Source: Begonia masoniana
Taxonomy: Eukaryota; Streptophyta; Magnoliopsida; Cucurbitales; Begoniaceae
NCBI GenBank assembly: GCA_022432975.1
Contig: CM039512.1
Location: forward strand, 32,818,037 to 32,882,036
DNA: 64,000 nucleotides
Direction of reading: 5' to 3'
This document shows, piece after piece, positions 34,629-46,607 of the stretch. The notes under the pieces are model-generated. The model did no database searches. It had not been told where the DNA came from and saw only the letters and a list, made by a program, of their open reading frames with translations. Position 1 is the stretch's first letter. Every line of letters starts with the position of its first letter. Position numbers and translations under genes: made by a program.

Positions 34629-37046
34629 TGTAACACCCAGTTTCATGGGATTTTATTATTCTAATAAATAATAGTATTTTTGTAAATATGTCAAATTAAG
34701 TTCGTTTTGCGAACGGAAAGTTTTAATGGAGCCTTAATAATAAATCAAAAATTATGGTGAAATAAGAAAAAATTGGAGAAACCGAATCGTTAACTAAATA
34801 ATGAGATAAGTAAAGAAACAAAATAGAAAATCAAGTAGTGGGGCAATAAGGTAATTGAGATAGTCAATTTTTATAGAAATCTCAAATCTCCCCTTTCCTC
34901 CTCGACACTTCACGAGTTTCTAGAGAAAAGAAGAAAACTCTTCTCTGGCGATTTCATTCCAGGCGACGCCTCCTCCCTCACGCCAGTGATTTTCCCCTCT
35001 GATCATCGATTTTCTTCACGCTTTCTTCTTCCACCGCGATCCTAGGTAAGATCCTAACATTTTGGAAGTTAGTATCCGAGTTTTAAAGCTGTTAAATAAG
35101 TTAGAGCATTCTTAGGGTTTCGTCTAAAATGGCTATGTGAAGTTAGAAATCATTGGTTATTGAATTGTTGGATGATTAAGAGGTATTTATGATTATAGGA
35201 TAGCTAATTAGAACTAATGAGCCCTATTGGTTTAGACTCGATTTTAAATATCGTGTGTTGTAAATTGGCTTAGATGAACAGAGCTCTCGGATAGTGCTCA
35301 GTGTGCTGAGGACCCAAGGTAAGTCTTCGTGATTTGTTTGGCCGATTGGCCTACACCATAAGATTTATGTTGATCGAGGAAATTGGAGATGTAGAATGTG
35401 TTGGGTAAATAGATTGAGTAGTTAGTATTAGTTTTTGTTAAGTTGTTGATTGTTTAAGTTCATTGTTTGTATGTCTCGATTTCGTTTATGGCATAGTACA
35501 TGTTCACGCTTCATGGTTTTTTTTTTTTTTTTTTTGAAAAGCATGAAAAAGAAATTTCTATGCATATTTTCATGAAAAAAAAAAGGTTAAAGAAAAGGTA
35601 AAAAGTATGTAATGATGGTCTCGTCGGTGGCGGTGGTTCAGACATAGCTGTCGGATGAAGCATATTTTCCCCCCGGTTAGATACGAGGGGCTATCTAATC
35701 ATCGGATGTGCCACTTCTATCTAGCGAGAGTGAAGCCCCGGTGACATAAATGAAATGAAATGAATAGCAAAAAGGTAGGATGTATGATTTATGAACAGCA
35801 CATGTATAGCATTCACGTGCATTCACGTAGACTTACTGAGCCTCTAGTTCATAGTTTATTTTCTATGGTGTAGGTGACTTCAAGACAGGTGAGGATGAGA
35901 TTCCTCCACCCGATGTATAGCTGGTTGAAGAAGCGTACCCGTGGGAGTGTGCAGTGCAGTTAGAGCTAAACCGACCCTTGGGAGCAGTAGTTGAGTACTC
36001 TGTGATTTTTTTTGGGTTAAAATGGACTGATGGGTGTATTGATAGAAAAGAAATGTATATAACTCATTTTAGGATGTTTGGTATCTGGATAGTAAACGAA
36101 AGATACTTTGATGTTTTGGTAGACTCAATTTATAAAGTGTTTTACTAAGTTTTATTTGGATTTTCATGGAAATTTGAATGTATAGAGATGAAGTTTTATT
36201 TTGATGTTTTCTGGAAGATCTGGGTGAATGGTGTATAGGTACAGGGGAATTTGTATGAGTTTTGGTTAAGTGTTTCTATAATAAAAGTCATCGTCCAAAG
36301 TCTGTGGACGATAGAGTTAAGTTGAGTATTTTAACAGAAAAAGTCATCATACAATGTCTGTGGACGATAGAGTTAATTTGAGTATTTTAACAGAAAGAGT
36401 CATCGTCCAAAGTAGTCGTCTAAGTCCCGTGGACGAATAGGTCCCGTGGACGGATAAATCACGTGGACGATTATGGATGAATGAGTCCCGTGGACGAATA
36501 AATCACGTGGACGATTATGGACGAATGAGTCCCGTGGACGAATGAATTCTGTGGGCGAGAACTGTCGTCCACGTTGCCTTCTGTTTTCGTCGTCCAAGCT
36601 GTCTGTCATTTCTATCGTCCACACTGCCTATAGTTTTCAATCGTCCATGCCTCTTAAGGTTTTTGTCGTCCAAACCCGATAGAGAGAAATATCCTCCACT
36701 ATTTAAATTGATGAAACCCGAGAGAGATATCCTTCTATTTTAAACGTCCAAACCCACTGTTCATTTGTTGAAACCAGAGACGAATCGCCATTTGATGAAA
36801 CCCGATAGAAAGATTTTTTCATCGTCCAAATCCACTGTTCACTTGATGAAACCCGAGACGAATGTTTTATTATTTTACCACTGTTATACCAAAGTTTATT
36901 TTAATATGAGATTGTCCACATGTGATTAGTCTTCTTCTGAGTAGAGTTAAACACCCTTATGCATGCATAATTAAATTACGAAACAAAAGTTTTAATTTCA
37001 CGTTATTTTTAGGAATAGTACAAGGGAAAAATTAAGGGTCGTTACA
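34629..37046 (+). mobile_element. Solo LTR-Q (2,418 bp) inside the MULE
   Basis: TGTAACACCCAGT...GGGTCGTTACA with perfect duplication ggatg at 34624-34628 and 37047-37051. No primer site or polypurine tract. It contains ctatggtgtaggtgact (about 35859), splice-donor-like ctaggtaagatc (about 35041) and an array of cgtccac/gtggacg motifs. MULE homology resumes just beyond it. Confidence 0.93.
36285..36690 (+). repeat. GTGGACGA / TCGTCCAC motif array of LTR-Q
   Basis: First a hairpin atcgtcca-aagtctg-tggacgat, then about seven direct gtggacga copies (36427-36540), then about five inverted cgtccac/cgtccaa copies (36566-36670). The two halves face each other, so the transcript could fold into a large multi-stem structure. 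It lies 350-750 bp before the LTR 3' end. Confidence 0.8.
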
Positions 37047-37743
37047 GGATGCCCACACATCTCTTTGACGCATAGAGCCTAGATATTAGGCTAGTCATGC
37101 ATTTTCTTCGATTCCCAAGTGCGAAATTGTATTAAATAATTTATGCAAATTATTCAATGCAGTTCTATTGTTTGTTAGGGAAAAACCGATCATGACCATG
37201 TTTGAGATGATCCGAAAGTGTTTGATAACTCAGATAGTGAAAAAATATGAGAAATTGGCCTCGTCAACGAACGTCTTGTGTCTGCAGATAAGAAAGAAGT
37301 TTGGGAAGTTAGAACGTGCAACTCAAAATTGGTACCCAGTGTTTGCGGGAGCTGGATGATTTGAGGTCAGTAATTGCAACGAACAATATATTGTCGACAT
37401 AAATATGTGTGTGTGCAACTGTTACAGGTGGGAGCTTGCTGGAATCTCGTGTGTCCATTTTGTTCCCTACATGCATTTCTTGAGACAAGCACCAGAGAAT
37501 TACGTGCATCAATACTATCACTGAAAAAATTATCTACAGATGTACTCACAATTTATTCATCTGGTTAGCAGGCACAAAATGTAGCCGCGCGTGGAAACTG
37601 AGAAGGAAATCATTCCGACCAGAAGAAAGTCCAACCTGGTAGCCTGAAAGAAGACAATAGTGCGAGATGTTGATGAGCTGTCAAGTTTGATAATTAGTCG
37701 GAAGAACTCGACGATGTCGTGTCGTATATGTCGGCAGCATGGG
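37047..37743 (+). pseudogene. MULE transposase, middle and SWIM zinc-finger part
   Basis: After LTR-Q the homology continues with ASHAFSSIPKCEIVLNNLCK, FVREKPIMTMFEMIRKCL, and a SWIM-type finger CNCYRWELAGISCVH (CxCx9CxH) followed by APENYVHQYYH. A basic segment (IIPTRRKSN) and CRICRQHG, the first half of a CCHC knuckle, follow. Stops and frameshifts occur after 37510. The segment is cut within the knuckle by the P insertion at 37744, and the second half lies at 63727. Confidence 0.88.
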
Positions 37744-38338
37744 TGTAACACCCAGGTTTCGGGTTTTCGAGTTTTTCCAATTATTAGTGTTTTATTCGTA
37801 AAAATAGTAAATTAGACCCGTTTTACAAACGCGAAGTTTTGTTGGAACCCTAAGAATAAATCGAAATATTTAGATAAATAAGAAAATTTCAGAGAAACCA
37901 AATCGATAGACGAAACGACGGATTTCTTATAAATATGCAAGTCAATATTTTTTAATTAACAAATACCCCATCCCCTTCAATTTTTCTCCATATCGTGAAA
38001 CCCCTTCCCCCCTTTTCTTCCTTGGCGAAAATTCTCTTCTCCCTTGTGTTTCTTCAACCGACGATCGGCGCTCCCTCATCCGGTGATTTCTTCCCAATTT
38101 TTCTTCCCCAATCAACGCTCTAGGTAAGACTCTACTATCCTAGATGTTTAGTTTTTATTTAGAGTTAGATTTTTGATAGGTTATATCGAGTTAGGGATAT
38201 AGAGATTATTGGTTTTTGTTGTAAATCGATGGTTAGCCGTATTTGTGGTTGTTGATAGTTAGAATGAGAAATTGATTATTGGATAAATTGTGGTGGTTGG
38301 AGGAGTTAAATCCTCATTAATGTTAGCTTAGGAAAATT
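37744..38338 (+). mobile_element. Family P 5' LTR, first 595 bp
   Basis: TGTAACACCCAGGTTTCGGG..., closely similar to the start of the LTR at 44342. It is preceded by atggg (37739-37743), the same five bases that follow the other end of the element (63722-63726). It is interrupted at 38338/38339 by element E2; in the 3' LTR the sequence continues aaattagtgagcac. Confidence 0.9.
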
Positions 38339-39516
38339 TGTAACGCCTGAGTTAATGGCCAGGTGATTTTCTTAACTGTATTAACGGTCATAAATACGTA
38401 ATCTTCGTAGTTTAGGATTTATGTCAAGCTTAATTAATTACATGTGGATCTAAACTAGGTTGAGTGGCAAAGTTGTAATAATGGAGGATTGAGGCCAGTA
38501 TTTAAAGGAAAAGGAAAGGGATTTAAACCTCATTTAAACCACTGTAGCCGACACCTCCCTTTCCGGCGATTTCTTCTCTCCCAAGCCCCCGCTCAGTGCT
38601 ATCAGTGTCTTCCTCGCCGACAATTGGTTTCTAGCCACATTCCTCTGCAAATCCGCACCCGAGGTATGAAATGGACAATGTAGTTATCTGTTAGTGTTTG
38701 GAGCTTTGTTTTCAGCTCGGCATTTGAACTCGGATTTTTATCAATGGCCGAGTAGTATTAGAACATTTTAGAATCCAAGAGTAGCAATGTCAACCCGAAT
38801 CGATTCTGGACATTTTAAGTAACCAACTCAGATTTAATCGATAGTAGAACCTGTTGTTTTATTTTGGATTTCACATTCTGCACAGTATATCAAACCAAGG
38901 ATTCGGGGATGACTTTAGCAAATAGATCCTAGGATGATTTATGAGTAGAGTTTTAGGATTTTGATTTAACTACTATAATGCACATGTTTTAGGTGAAGAA
39001 GTTGAAGAGAAGAGGTTCAGATTACTAAGGAGACCAGGTAAGTGAATGTATTAAGATTTCCGGCTAGTAGAGCCCTACATCGTGGGTGTACTAGGTTGTT
39101 TAGATGTCTAATGTTTACATTATGATAATGAGTTTGTCTGCACTCGAAGGATTTATGTATGTTGTGAGTTATAATATTTGATGACCTACTATTGAATGTG
39201 AAGTTATCTGCTCTGGTATGATCCTTGTCATAGTTTGATGGGTTAAAAGTTCTCATGTTCATGCATCATGAATGTTTCTCAAGCATAAGAAAAATGTTTT
39301 AACGCATGATTTTTATGAACAAGATATGTATGTATATATGTATATATATAAGATTTATGCAACGTGGATTAAGTGAGGGTTGGGGGTGGTTCGGCGTATG
39401 TCACAGTCCAAAGAAGGACATATGAATACGACCCGCAGTAGGGAACAAGATCAAACTCACTGTCGAACCTCCTTTACCGGCACAAATCCTCTCTTGATCC
39501 ACACAACCTAAACAAA
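38339..39516 (+). mobile_element. Element E2: LTR, 5' portion (X/Y-related)
   Basis: Starts TGTAACGCCTGAGTTAATGG, followed by ccaggtgattttcttaac as in LTR-X. It is preceded by aaatt (38334-38338), a possible duplication whose partner is not found. It carries a TATA-like tatttaaa (38499-38506), gaccaggtaagtgaatg and cctcctttaccggcacaaatc, all shared with X and Y. The 3' part is lost in the minisatellite and assembly gap. Confidence 0.8.
38499..38506 (+). promoter_or_regulatory. Candidate TATA box in E2 LTR
   Basis: tatttaaa about 160 bp into the LTR, equivalent in position to the TATA-like sites of X and Y. Confidence 0.4.
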
Positions 39517-41832
39517 GAATATGATCAAAGACTATGAATGATGAATACGATCAATGACTATGAATGATGAATATGATCAATGACTATGAATGATGAATAT
39601 GATCAATGACTATGAATGATGAATATGATCAATGACTATGAATGATGAATATGATCAATGACTATGAATGATGAATATGATCAATGACTATGAATGATGA
39701 ATATGATCAATGACTATGAATGATGAATATGATCAATGACTATGAATGATGAATATGATCAATGACTATGAATGATGAATATGATCAATGACTATGAATG
39801 ATGAATATGATCAATGACTATGAATGATGAATATGATCAATGACTATGAATGATGAATATGATCAATGACTATGAATGATGAATATGATCAATGACTATG
39901 AATGATGAATATGATCAATGACTATGAATGATGAATATGATCAATGACTATGAATGATGAATATGATCAATGACTATGAATGATGAATATGATCAATGAC
40001 TATGAATGATGAATATGATCAATGACTATGAATGATGAATATGATCAATGACTATGAATGATGAATATGATCAATGACTATGAATGATGAATATGATCAA
40101 TGACTATGAATGATGAATATGATCAATGACTATGAATGATGAATATGATCAATGACTATGAATGATGAATATGATCAATGACTATGAATGATGAATATGA
40201 TCAATGACTATGAATGATGAATATGATCAATGACTATGAATGATGAATATGATCAATGACTATGAATGATGAATATGATCAATGACTATGAATGATGAAT
40301 ATGATCAATGACTATGAATGATGAATATGATCAATGACTATGAATGATGAATATGATCAATGACTATGAATGATGAATATGATCAATGACTATGAATGAT
40401 GAATATGATCAATGACTATGAATGATGAATATGATCAATGACTATGAATGATGAATATGATCAATGACTATGAATGATGAATATGATCAATGACTATGAA
40501 TGATGAATATGATCAATGACTATGAATGATGAATATGATCAATGACTATGAATGATGAATATGATCAATGACTATGAATGATGAATATGATCAATGACTA
40601 TGAATGATGAATATGATCAATGACTATGAATGATGAATATGATCAATGACTATGAATGATGAATATGATCAATGACTATGAATGATGAATATGATCAATG
40701 ACTATGAATGATGAATATGATCAATGACTATGAATGATGAATATGATCAATGACTATGAATGATGAATATGATCAATGACTATGAATGATGAATATGATC
40801 AATGACTATGAATGATGAATATGATCAATGACTATGAATGATGAATATGATCAATGACTATGAATGATGAATATGATCAATGACTATGAATGATGAATAT
40901 GATCAATGACTATGAATGATGAATATGATCAATGACTATGAATGATGAATATGATCAATGACTATGAATGATGAATATGATCAATGACTATGAATGATGA
41001 ATATGATCAATGACTATGAATGATGAATATGATCAATGACTATGAATGATGAATATGATCAATGACTATGAATGATGAATATGATCAATGACTATGAATG
41101 ATGAATATGATCAATGACTATGAATGATGAATATGATCAATGACTATGAATGATGAATATGATCAATGACTATGAATGATGAATATGATCAATGACTATG
41201 AATGATGAATATGATCAATGACTATGAATGATGAATATGATCAATGACTATGAATGATGAATATGATCAATGACTATGAATGATGAATATGATCAATGAC
41301 TATGAATGATGAATATGATCAATGACTATGAATGATGAATATGATCAATGACTATGAATGATGAATATGATCAATGACTATGAATGATGAATATGATCAA
41401 TGACTATGAATGATGAATATGATCAATGACTATGAATGATGAATATGATCAATGACTATGAATGATGAATATGATCAATGACTATGAATGATGAATATGA
41501 TCAATGACTATGAATGATGAATATGATCAATGACTATGAATGATGAATATGATCAATGACTATGAATGATGAATATGATCAATGACTATGAATGATGAAT
41601 ATGATCAATGACTATGAATGATGAATATGATCAATGACTATGAATGATGAATATGATCAATGACTATGAATGATGAATATGATCAATGACTATGAATGAT
41701 GAATATGATCAATGACTATGAATGATGAATATGATCAATGACTATGAATGATGAATATGATCAATGACTATGAATGATGAATATGATCAATGACTATGAA
41801 TGATGAATATGATCAATGACTATGAATGATGA
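39517..41832 (+). repeat. 26-bp minisatellite (about 89 copies) ending at a gap
   Basis: Near-perfect head-to-tail units of 26 bp containing gaatatgatcaatgac and tatgaatgat. Only the first one or two units differ (atcaaagac, aatacgatc). The same place in the X and Y LTRs has only a few irregular gatgaatatgaat copies (13725-13790; inverted near 30545-30595). The array runs straight into the Ns, so its true length is unknown. Confidence 0.97.
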
Positions 41833-41932
41833 NNNNNNNNNNNNNNNNNNNNNNNNNNNNNNNNNNNNNNNNNNNNNNNNNNNNNNNNNNNNNNNNNNNN
41901 NNNNNNNNNNNNNNNNNNNNNNNNNNNNNNNN
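41833..41932. other. Assembly gap (100 N)
   Basis: Exactly 100 Ns, the usual placeholder for a gap of unknown size. Confidence 0.99.
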
Positions 41933-42042
41933 AGGATTGGTTCGGAAGCTGGAGGACATGTTCAAGTATGCAAAGGTGGATGAGGGATAAGGTTCACGTG
42001 GTGTTGTCTTCCACTTGGAACTAGGATGCGAGGCAGTGGTGG
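41933..42042 (+). pseudogene. Gag capsid fragment
   Basis: Short plus-strand match to chromovirus capsid: LEDMFKYAKVDEG, a stop or frameshift, then VVFHLELG, as in element 2 MEDMFKYAKGDEGDKV...VFHLEL. Both ends are broken, by the gap on the left and an LTR-like sequence on the right. Which element it belongs to is unclear; E2 is possible. Confidence 0.7.
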
Positions 42043-42430
42043 TGGTATCACCCGGATTTCAATAAATCACAAATAATTATAACGGTGGTATATATTTTTA
42101 TGGTTAAAATTAGGTGAAATTTTGATTAGGTGGAAATGCTAGGCAGGGGCAAGAGTATTGTGATTTATATGGTGGATAAGGTATTTGAATGAAAGGTTTA
42201 GTGAGGTTTAGTGGGGGTGGCCGCCACTGTGTTATTTACTCTACCTCTCAGCTCAAGCAGACTACCTCGGCCGATTTCCCTCCCGGTTTTCCCCAACCAA
42301 GGTGAGTTTTGAATCAACTACTTGTCGTTCTAGTGCTAGGTTCGAGATTGATTTATGTAGCTTCGATAAGCTGCGGGTGAGAGATTGGGTTTTTGGGTTT
42401 AGTGATGTATCGGAATGCTTAATCAGTAGA

Positions 42431-42433
<3 letters not shown>
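42043..42433 (+). mobile_element. LTR-like fragment
   Basis: Starts tggtatcacccggattt, resembling a decayed TGTAACACCCGG LTR start, with a leader-like region (cctcggccgatttccctccc) and a splice-donor-like aaggtgagttt at about 42299, in the order seen in X and Y LTRs. It ends at the poly-T run. Confidence 0.5.

Positions 42434-42481
<48 letters not shown>
42434..42481 (+). repeat. 48-nt poly-T run at a junction
   Basis: Uninterrupted T run separating an LTR fragment from RNase H coding sequence that starts in mid-domain. It may be an assembly or polishing artefact or a real poly-A insertion on the other strand. Confidence 0.9.
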
Positions 42482-42484
<3 letters not shown>

Positions 42485-44324
42485 CAAATTGAAAGTTATG
42501 AACAGAATTATCCAACGCATGACTTAGAATTGGCTGCAGTGGTTTTTGCATTGAAGTTATGGAGACACTACCTCTATGGACAGAAGTGCGAGGTATTTTT
42601 GGACCACAAAAACTTAAAGTACTTTTTTATGTAGAAAGACTTAAACATAAGGCAAAGGAGGTGGTTGGAGTTCGTAAAAGACTATGATTTTGAAATCAAA
42701 TACCATCCGGGAAAGGCAAACACAGTGGCAGACGCTTTGAGTAGGATGCCCAAAACTGAGCAGTCCACTGTTTTCTGCATGTCAGCTTCATTGAGAAAGA
42801 AGATCCAGAAGTTTGAGTTGGAAGTGGTTACTGACCTTGCAGCAATGATTTCAAACCTAACGATACGGCCAACCCTTTTAAAAAGAATTAAGGGAGCTCA
42901 GCAAAAAGCCTCGAATGAAAAAAAGGGTATTTTGGCCAAGTTGACTGATGCATCTTCCGAATATAGTTACTCGGAGGTTGGCATTTTGATATTTAGGGAC
43001 CGATGGTATGTTCCGAAAGATGAAGAGTTAAGGAAGTTGATTTTGGATGAAGCACATTCATCATCGTTCTCAGTGCATCCAGGTAACACCAAGATGTACC
43101 GAGATCTGAAAATGCATTATTGGTGGCCAAACATTAAGCGTGAAGTGGCCAATTATGTACTATCCTGCCTAGTATGCCAGCAGGTAAAGGCAGAGCACCA
43201 GAAGCCAGGTGGAATGTCACAACCACTACCAATTTTCGAGTGGAAGTGGAATCATATCACAATAGACTTCATGGTGGGTCTACCGAGGACAACCAAGGGA
43301 CATGACAGCATATGGGTCGTAGTTGATAGATTGACAAAGACAGCCCATTTCTTATTGGTAAAGATGACCTACACAATGGATCAATTCACGCATTTGTACG
43401 TCCAGGAGATTATCAAGTTACATGGGATTCTAGTATCAATTGTTTCGGACCGGGATCCCAGGTTTACTTCGAGATTTTGGAGAAGTTTGCAAGGCACTAT
43501 GGGTACGAAGTTGACATTTAGCACTTCATTTCATCTGCAGGCCGACAGACAATCTGAAAGGACGATTTAGATACTAGAGGATATGTTGAGAGCATGCAAG
43601 CTAGAGTTCCAAGCGTCATGGAACCGTTATTTACCGTTGGTCGAATTTGCATATAATAACAACTACCAGCCAACGATTGGTATGGCTCCGTACGAAGCAC
43701 TGTATGGCAGAAAGTACAGGTCGCCGCTGTATTGGGATGAAGTGGGCGAGGCTAAATTGATTGGTCCAGAAATTTTATAACAGCTAACTGAGAAAGTTGC
43801 AGTGATCAGGCAAAGAATGGAAACTACACAGAGCCGACAAAAGAGCTATGCAGATCGCAGAAGGAGAGATTTGGAGTTTGTGGTAAGAGATGAGGTGTTT
43901 TTGAAGATTTTGCCATTAAAGGACGTTGTTCGATTTGGCAAGAGAGGAAAGCTGAATCCACGGTTCATCGGACCATTTCCAATCACAGAGAGGATTGGAG
44001 CTACGGCATACAAGCTTCAATTACCGTCATCTATGGAGGGGGTACATAATGTTTTCCACGTGTCAATATTGAGAAAGTGTGTACGGGATCCAACACACGT
44101 GGTAGAACCGATTGATCTTGAAGTACAGCCGACCTTGACGTATGAGGAGAAGTAGGTGCAGATTCTGGAGTCTGCGGTGAAAGTCCTACGCAACAAAACG
44201 ATTCCTCTAGTGAAGGTGCTTTGGAGGAACCATAACGTAGAGGATGCAACGTTGGAATGCCAACAGAACATGATGGACAAATATCCAGAGTTGTTCAGGT
44301 ACGCAATTTTGAGGAAAAAATTTC
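42482..44324 (+). pseudogene. Family P pol: RNase H, integrase, chromodomain
   Basis: Plus-strand pol beginning within RNase H ([28 protein letters not shown]), then integrase zinc finger (HPGNTKMYRD, CLVCQQVK), core (DFMVGLPRTTKGHDSIWVVV, SIVSDRDPRFTSRFW, then decayed FHLQADRQSERT), FGKRGKLNPRFIGPF, VHNVFHVSIL, TYEEK-stop-VQIL and chromodomain-like VKVLWRNHNVEDATLECQQ. Stops near 42633, 43568, 43778 and 44153 disable it. After PELFR the frame stays open through the polypurine tract into the LTR. Gag, protease and RT are missing, cut off at the poly-T junction. Confidence 0.92.
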
Positions 44325-44328
44325 AATT

Positions 44329-44341
44329 AAGGAGGGTAGGA
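44329..44341 (+). promoter_or_regulatory. Polypurine tract of family P
   Basis: AAGGAGGGTAGGA directly before the 3' LTR, the same as the inverted tract at 9330. Confidence 0.88.
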
Positions 44342-46607
44342 TGTAACACCCGAGTTTCGGGTTTTCGGGTTTTTCCAATTATTAGTGTTTTATTCATAAA
44401 AATACTTAATTAGGCCCGTTTTAAGAACGGAAAGTTTTGTTGGAACCCTAAGAATAAATTGGAATATTAAGATAAATAAGAAAATTTTGGAGAAACCAAA
44501 TCGATAGACGAAATAACGGATTCGTGGGAGTTTAAGAGGAGGGGCAAACTTGTAAATATGCAAGTCAATATTTTTTAATTAACAAATACCCCCTCCACTT
44601 CAATTTTTCTCTAGATCATGAAACCCCTTCCCCCCTTTTCTTCCTTGGCAAAAATTCTCTTCTCCCTTGCATTTCTTCAACCAACGATCAGCACTCCCTC
44701 CTCCGGTGATTTCTTCCCCAATCGACGCTCTAGGTAAGACTCTACTATCCTAGATGTTTAGTTTTGATTTAGGGTTGGATTTCGGATAGGTTATATCGAG
44801 TTAGGGTTATAGAGATTATCGATTTTTGTTGTAAATCGATGGTTAGCCGTATTTGTGGTTGATAATGGTGCATTTAAGGTGGTTGTTGATAGTTAGGATG
44901 AGAAATTGATTAATTGGATAAATTGTGGTGGTTGGAGGAGTTAAATCCCCATTAATGTTAGCTTAGGAAAATTAGTGAGCACAATGTGCTCGATAAATTG
45001 CCTGAATGACGTGAATTAGAGTTTTAGGAAATTTACTTTAGATAGAAGCCTCGATTAGTTTTAGAATTCGGTCACTCAGGGTCTATTCTAATGATGGATT
45101 GTGATATGCCTTAGGTAACCCAAGCTTAAAGGACGGTGCTCGGCATTGCTAAGGACGTCAGGTAAGTGTGTGCTAGGTTTCTGGCTCTTAAGGCCCTACT
45201 TCGTACTGATTCTAGGTTTTATGCGTTTCTATGGTGTTTTCATGATTTTGGAGTCCTAATGAGTCGGGTAGCCTAGGACGCCAGTTATTAGTGGTTTGTT
45301 ATATTCGCCTTATGAGTTAAGTATGTTTATGCACGTTTAGGAATTTTCCTTGATTGTTGCTTATGTACACTCACTTCATGCATCATGTTTGCTCTTCAAG
45401 GACTTATGAAATGTTTTTGCATGCATGTTTTCAAGTAAACGAAGTAAAGTAAGTAAATGTTAAGTAAGGTTTGAGGATGAATAGAGCACAGGGCACATAT
45501 ATAGCAACTCATGGCACGATAATACACCCGATAAATGGAAACTCAAGGCAAGTACATTGTCTACGGGGTAGACGGGGTGGTGCTTGTGAGTACTCATGCC
45601 TAAACTTACTTTTCTATGTTATGTAATGTAAATAAGTGAAAAGAAAAATGAACATGTTTTGAGAAATCATGCATTTATGTATATTATGTTTTAGTGCACT
45701 CCCTTGCTAAGCATTAGGCTTAATGTTTATATCGTATAATGTAGGTAACGAGATCGAAGGTTAGAAACCTCCTCTAGATGACAAAGTATAGTTGGTCGAC
45801 GAGTGGTGCTCGTGGCGACGAGAAGTGTTTTGGCATGGCTTACCGACCCGTGGGTGTGCTCCGAGCTATTTTGGGGTAAATGTTGGTGATTATGATAGAC
45901 GTAGGATTAGTTGAATGATGATTTTGGTTGTATAGTGGAATTGCTTGGAGATAATGTTCGTTTTGGATTGTTTAATGAATGGGTTTACTCGTATGATGAT
46001 TTTGATTTAGTTTTCGTTGTATGTGTCTAGTACTGACGAAATGGATTAAATGTCGGAGTCAACTCGATGATTGGTGTATGTAAAATTGTAAGCAAATGTG
46101 TACATTTTAGACGGTGTAGAAATGTGGTTTCGGTTGTCGGGATTTTCGGCATTACGTCGTCCGACTTTCTTAGGACTCAAAAGAAAAGAATGATGAAGTC
46201 GGTGATTAAGGACTTTAGCAGTCCAGGGGTCGACCCCGCCTAAGGGAGTCAACCCTTGATGTTGTCGAGCCAAGTGAGGTGTCGACCGACGCCGCCAGTT
46301 GTCGATCGATATTGTGAAGAGTAGCAACACGAGACATTTCAGCGGTCGACCCCGCCTAGGGGTGTCGACCCTTGATGTTGTCAAGCCAGGTGGGGTGTCG
46401 ACCGATGCCGCCAGGTGTCGACCGAAATTGTGAAGAGTTGTAACCCGAGACATTTCAGGGGTCGACCCCGCCTAGGGGTGTCGACCCTTTGGCGTCGTTA
46501 AGTCACGTGGGGTGTCGACCGACGCTGCCAAGTGTCGACCGAAGTTACTCAGAGTTGCAACCCGAGAGGATTAAAGTGTCAACCTCGCCTATGAGGGTTG
46601 ACCAGAC
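44342..46607 (+). mobile_element. Family P 3' LTR, first part
   Basis: Starts TGTAACACCCGAGTTTCGGG and runs through leader signals (ctaggtaagac about 44731, cgtcaggtaagtgtg about 45158, gtagacggggtgg, cattaggcttaatg about 45711) into a 116-bp repeat block, where the family A solo LTR is inserted. The remainder is at 63307-63721. Total LTR length without the insertion is about 2.68 kb. Confidence 0.92.
46228..46607 (+). repeat. 116-bp tandem repeat with GTCGAC motifs in LTR-P
   Basis: Units start at 46228, 46344, 46460 and about 46576, and each contains ggtcgaccccgcct and gtgtcgaccgac. The palindrome ggggtcgacccc occurs in the first and third units. A fourth unit is split by the family A insertion and, with a partial fifth, resumes at 63307-63418. 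Confidence 0.9.

Noticed and set aside
39517..41832. 26-bp array as a possible CRISPR, centromere satellite or coding repeat
   Set aside because: No spacers, period not a multiple of three, and it grows from a motif already present in related LTRs.
42302..42634. Frame containing a poly-Phe stretch fused to RNase H
   Set aside because: The fusion comes from translating the 48-T run at a suspicious junction between an LTR scrap and pol.
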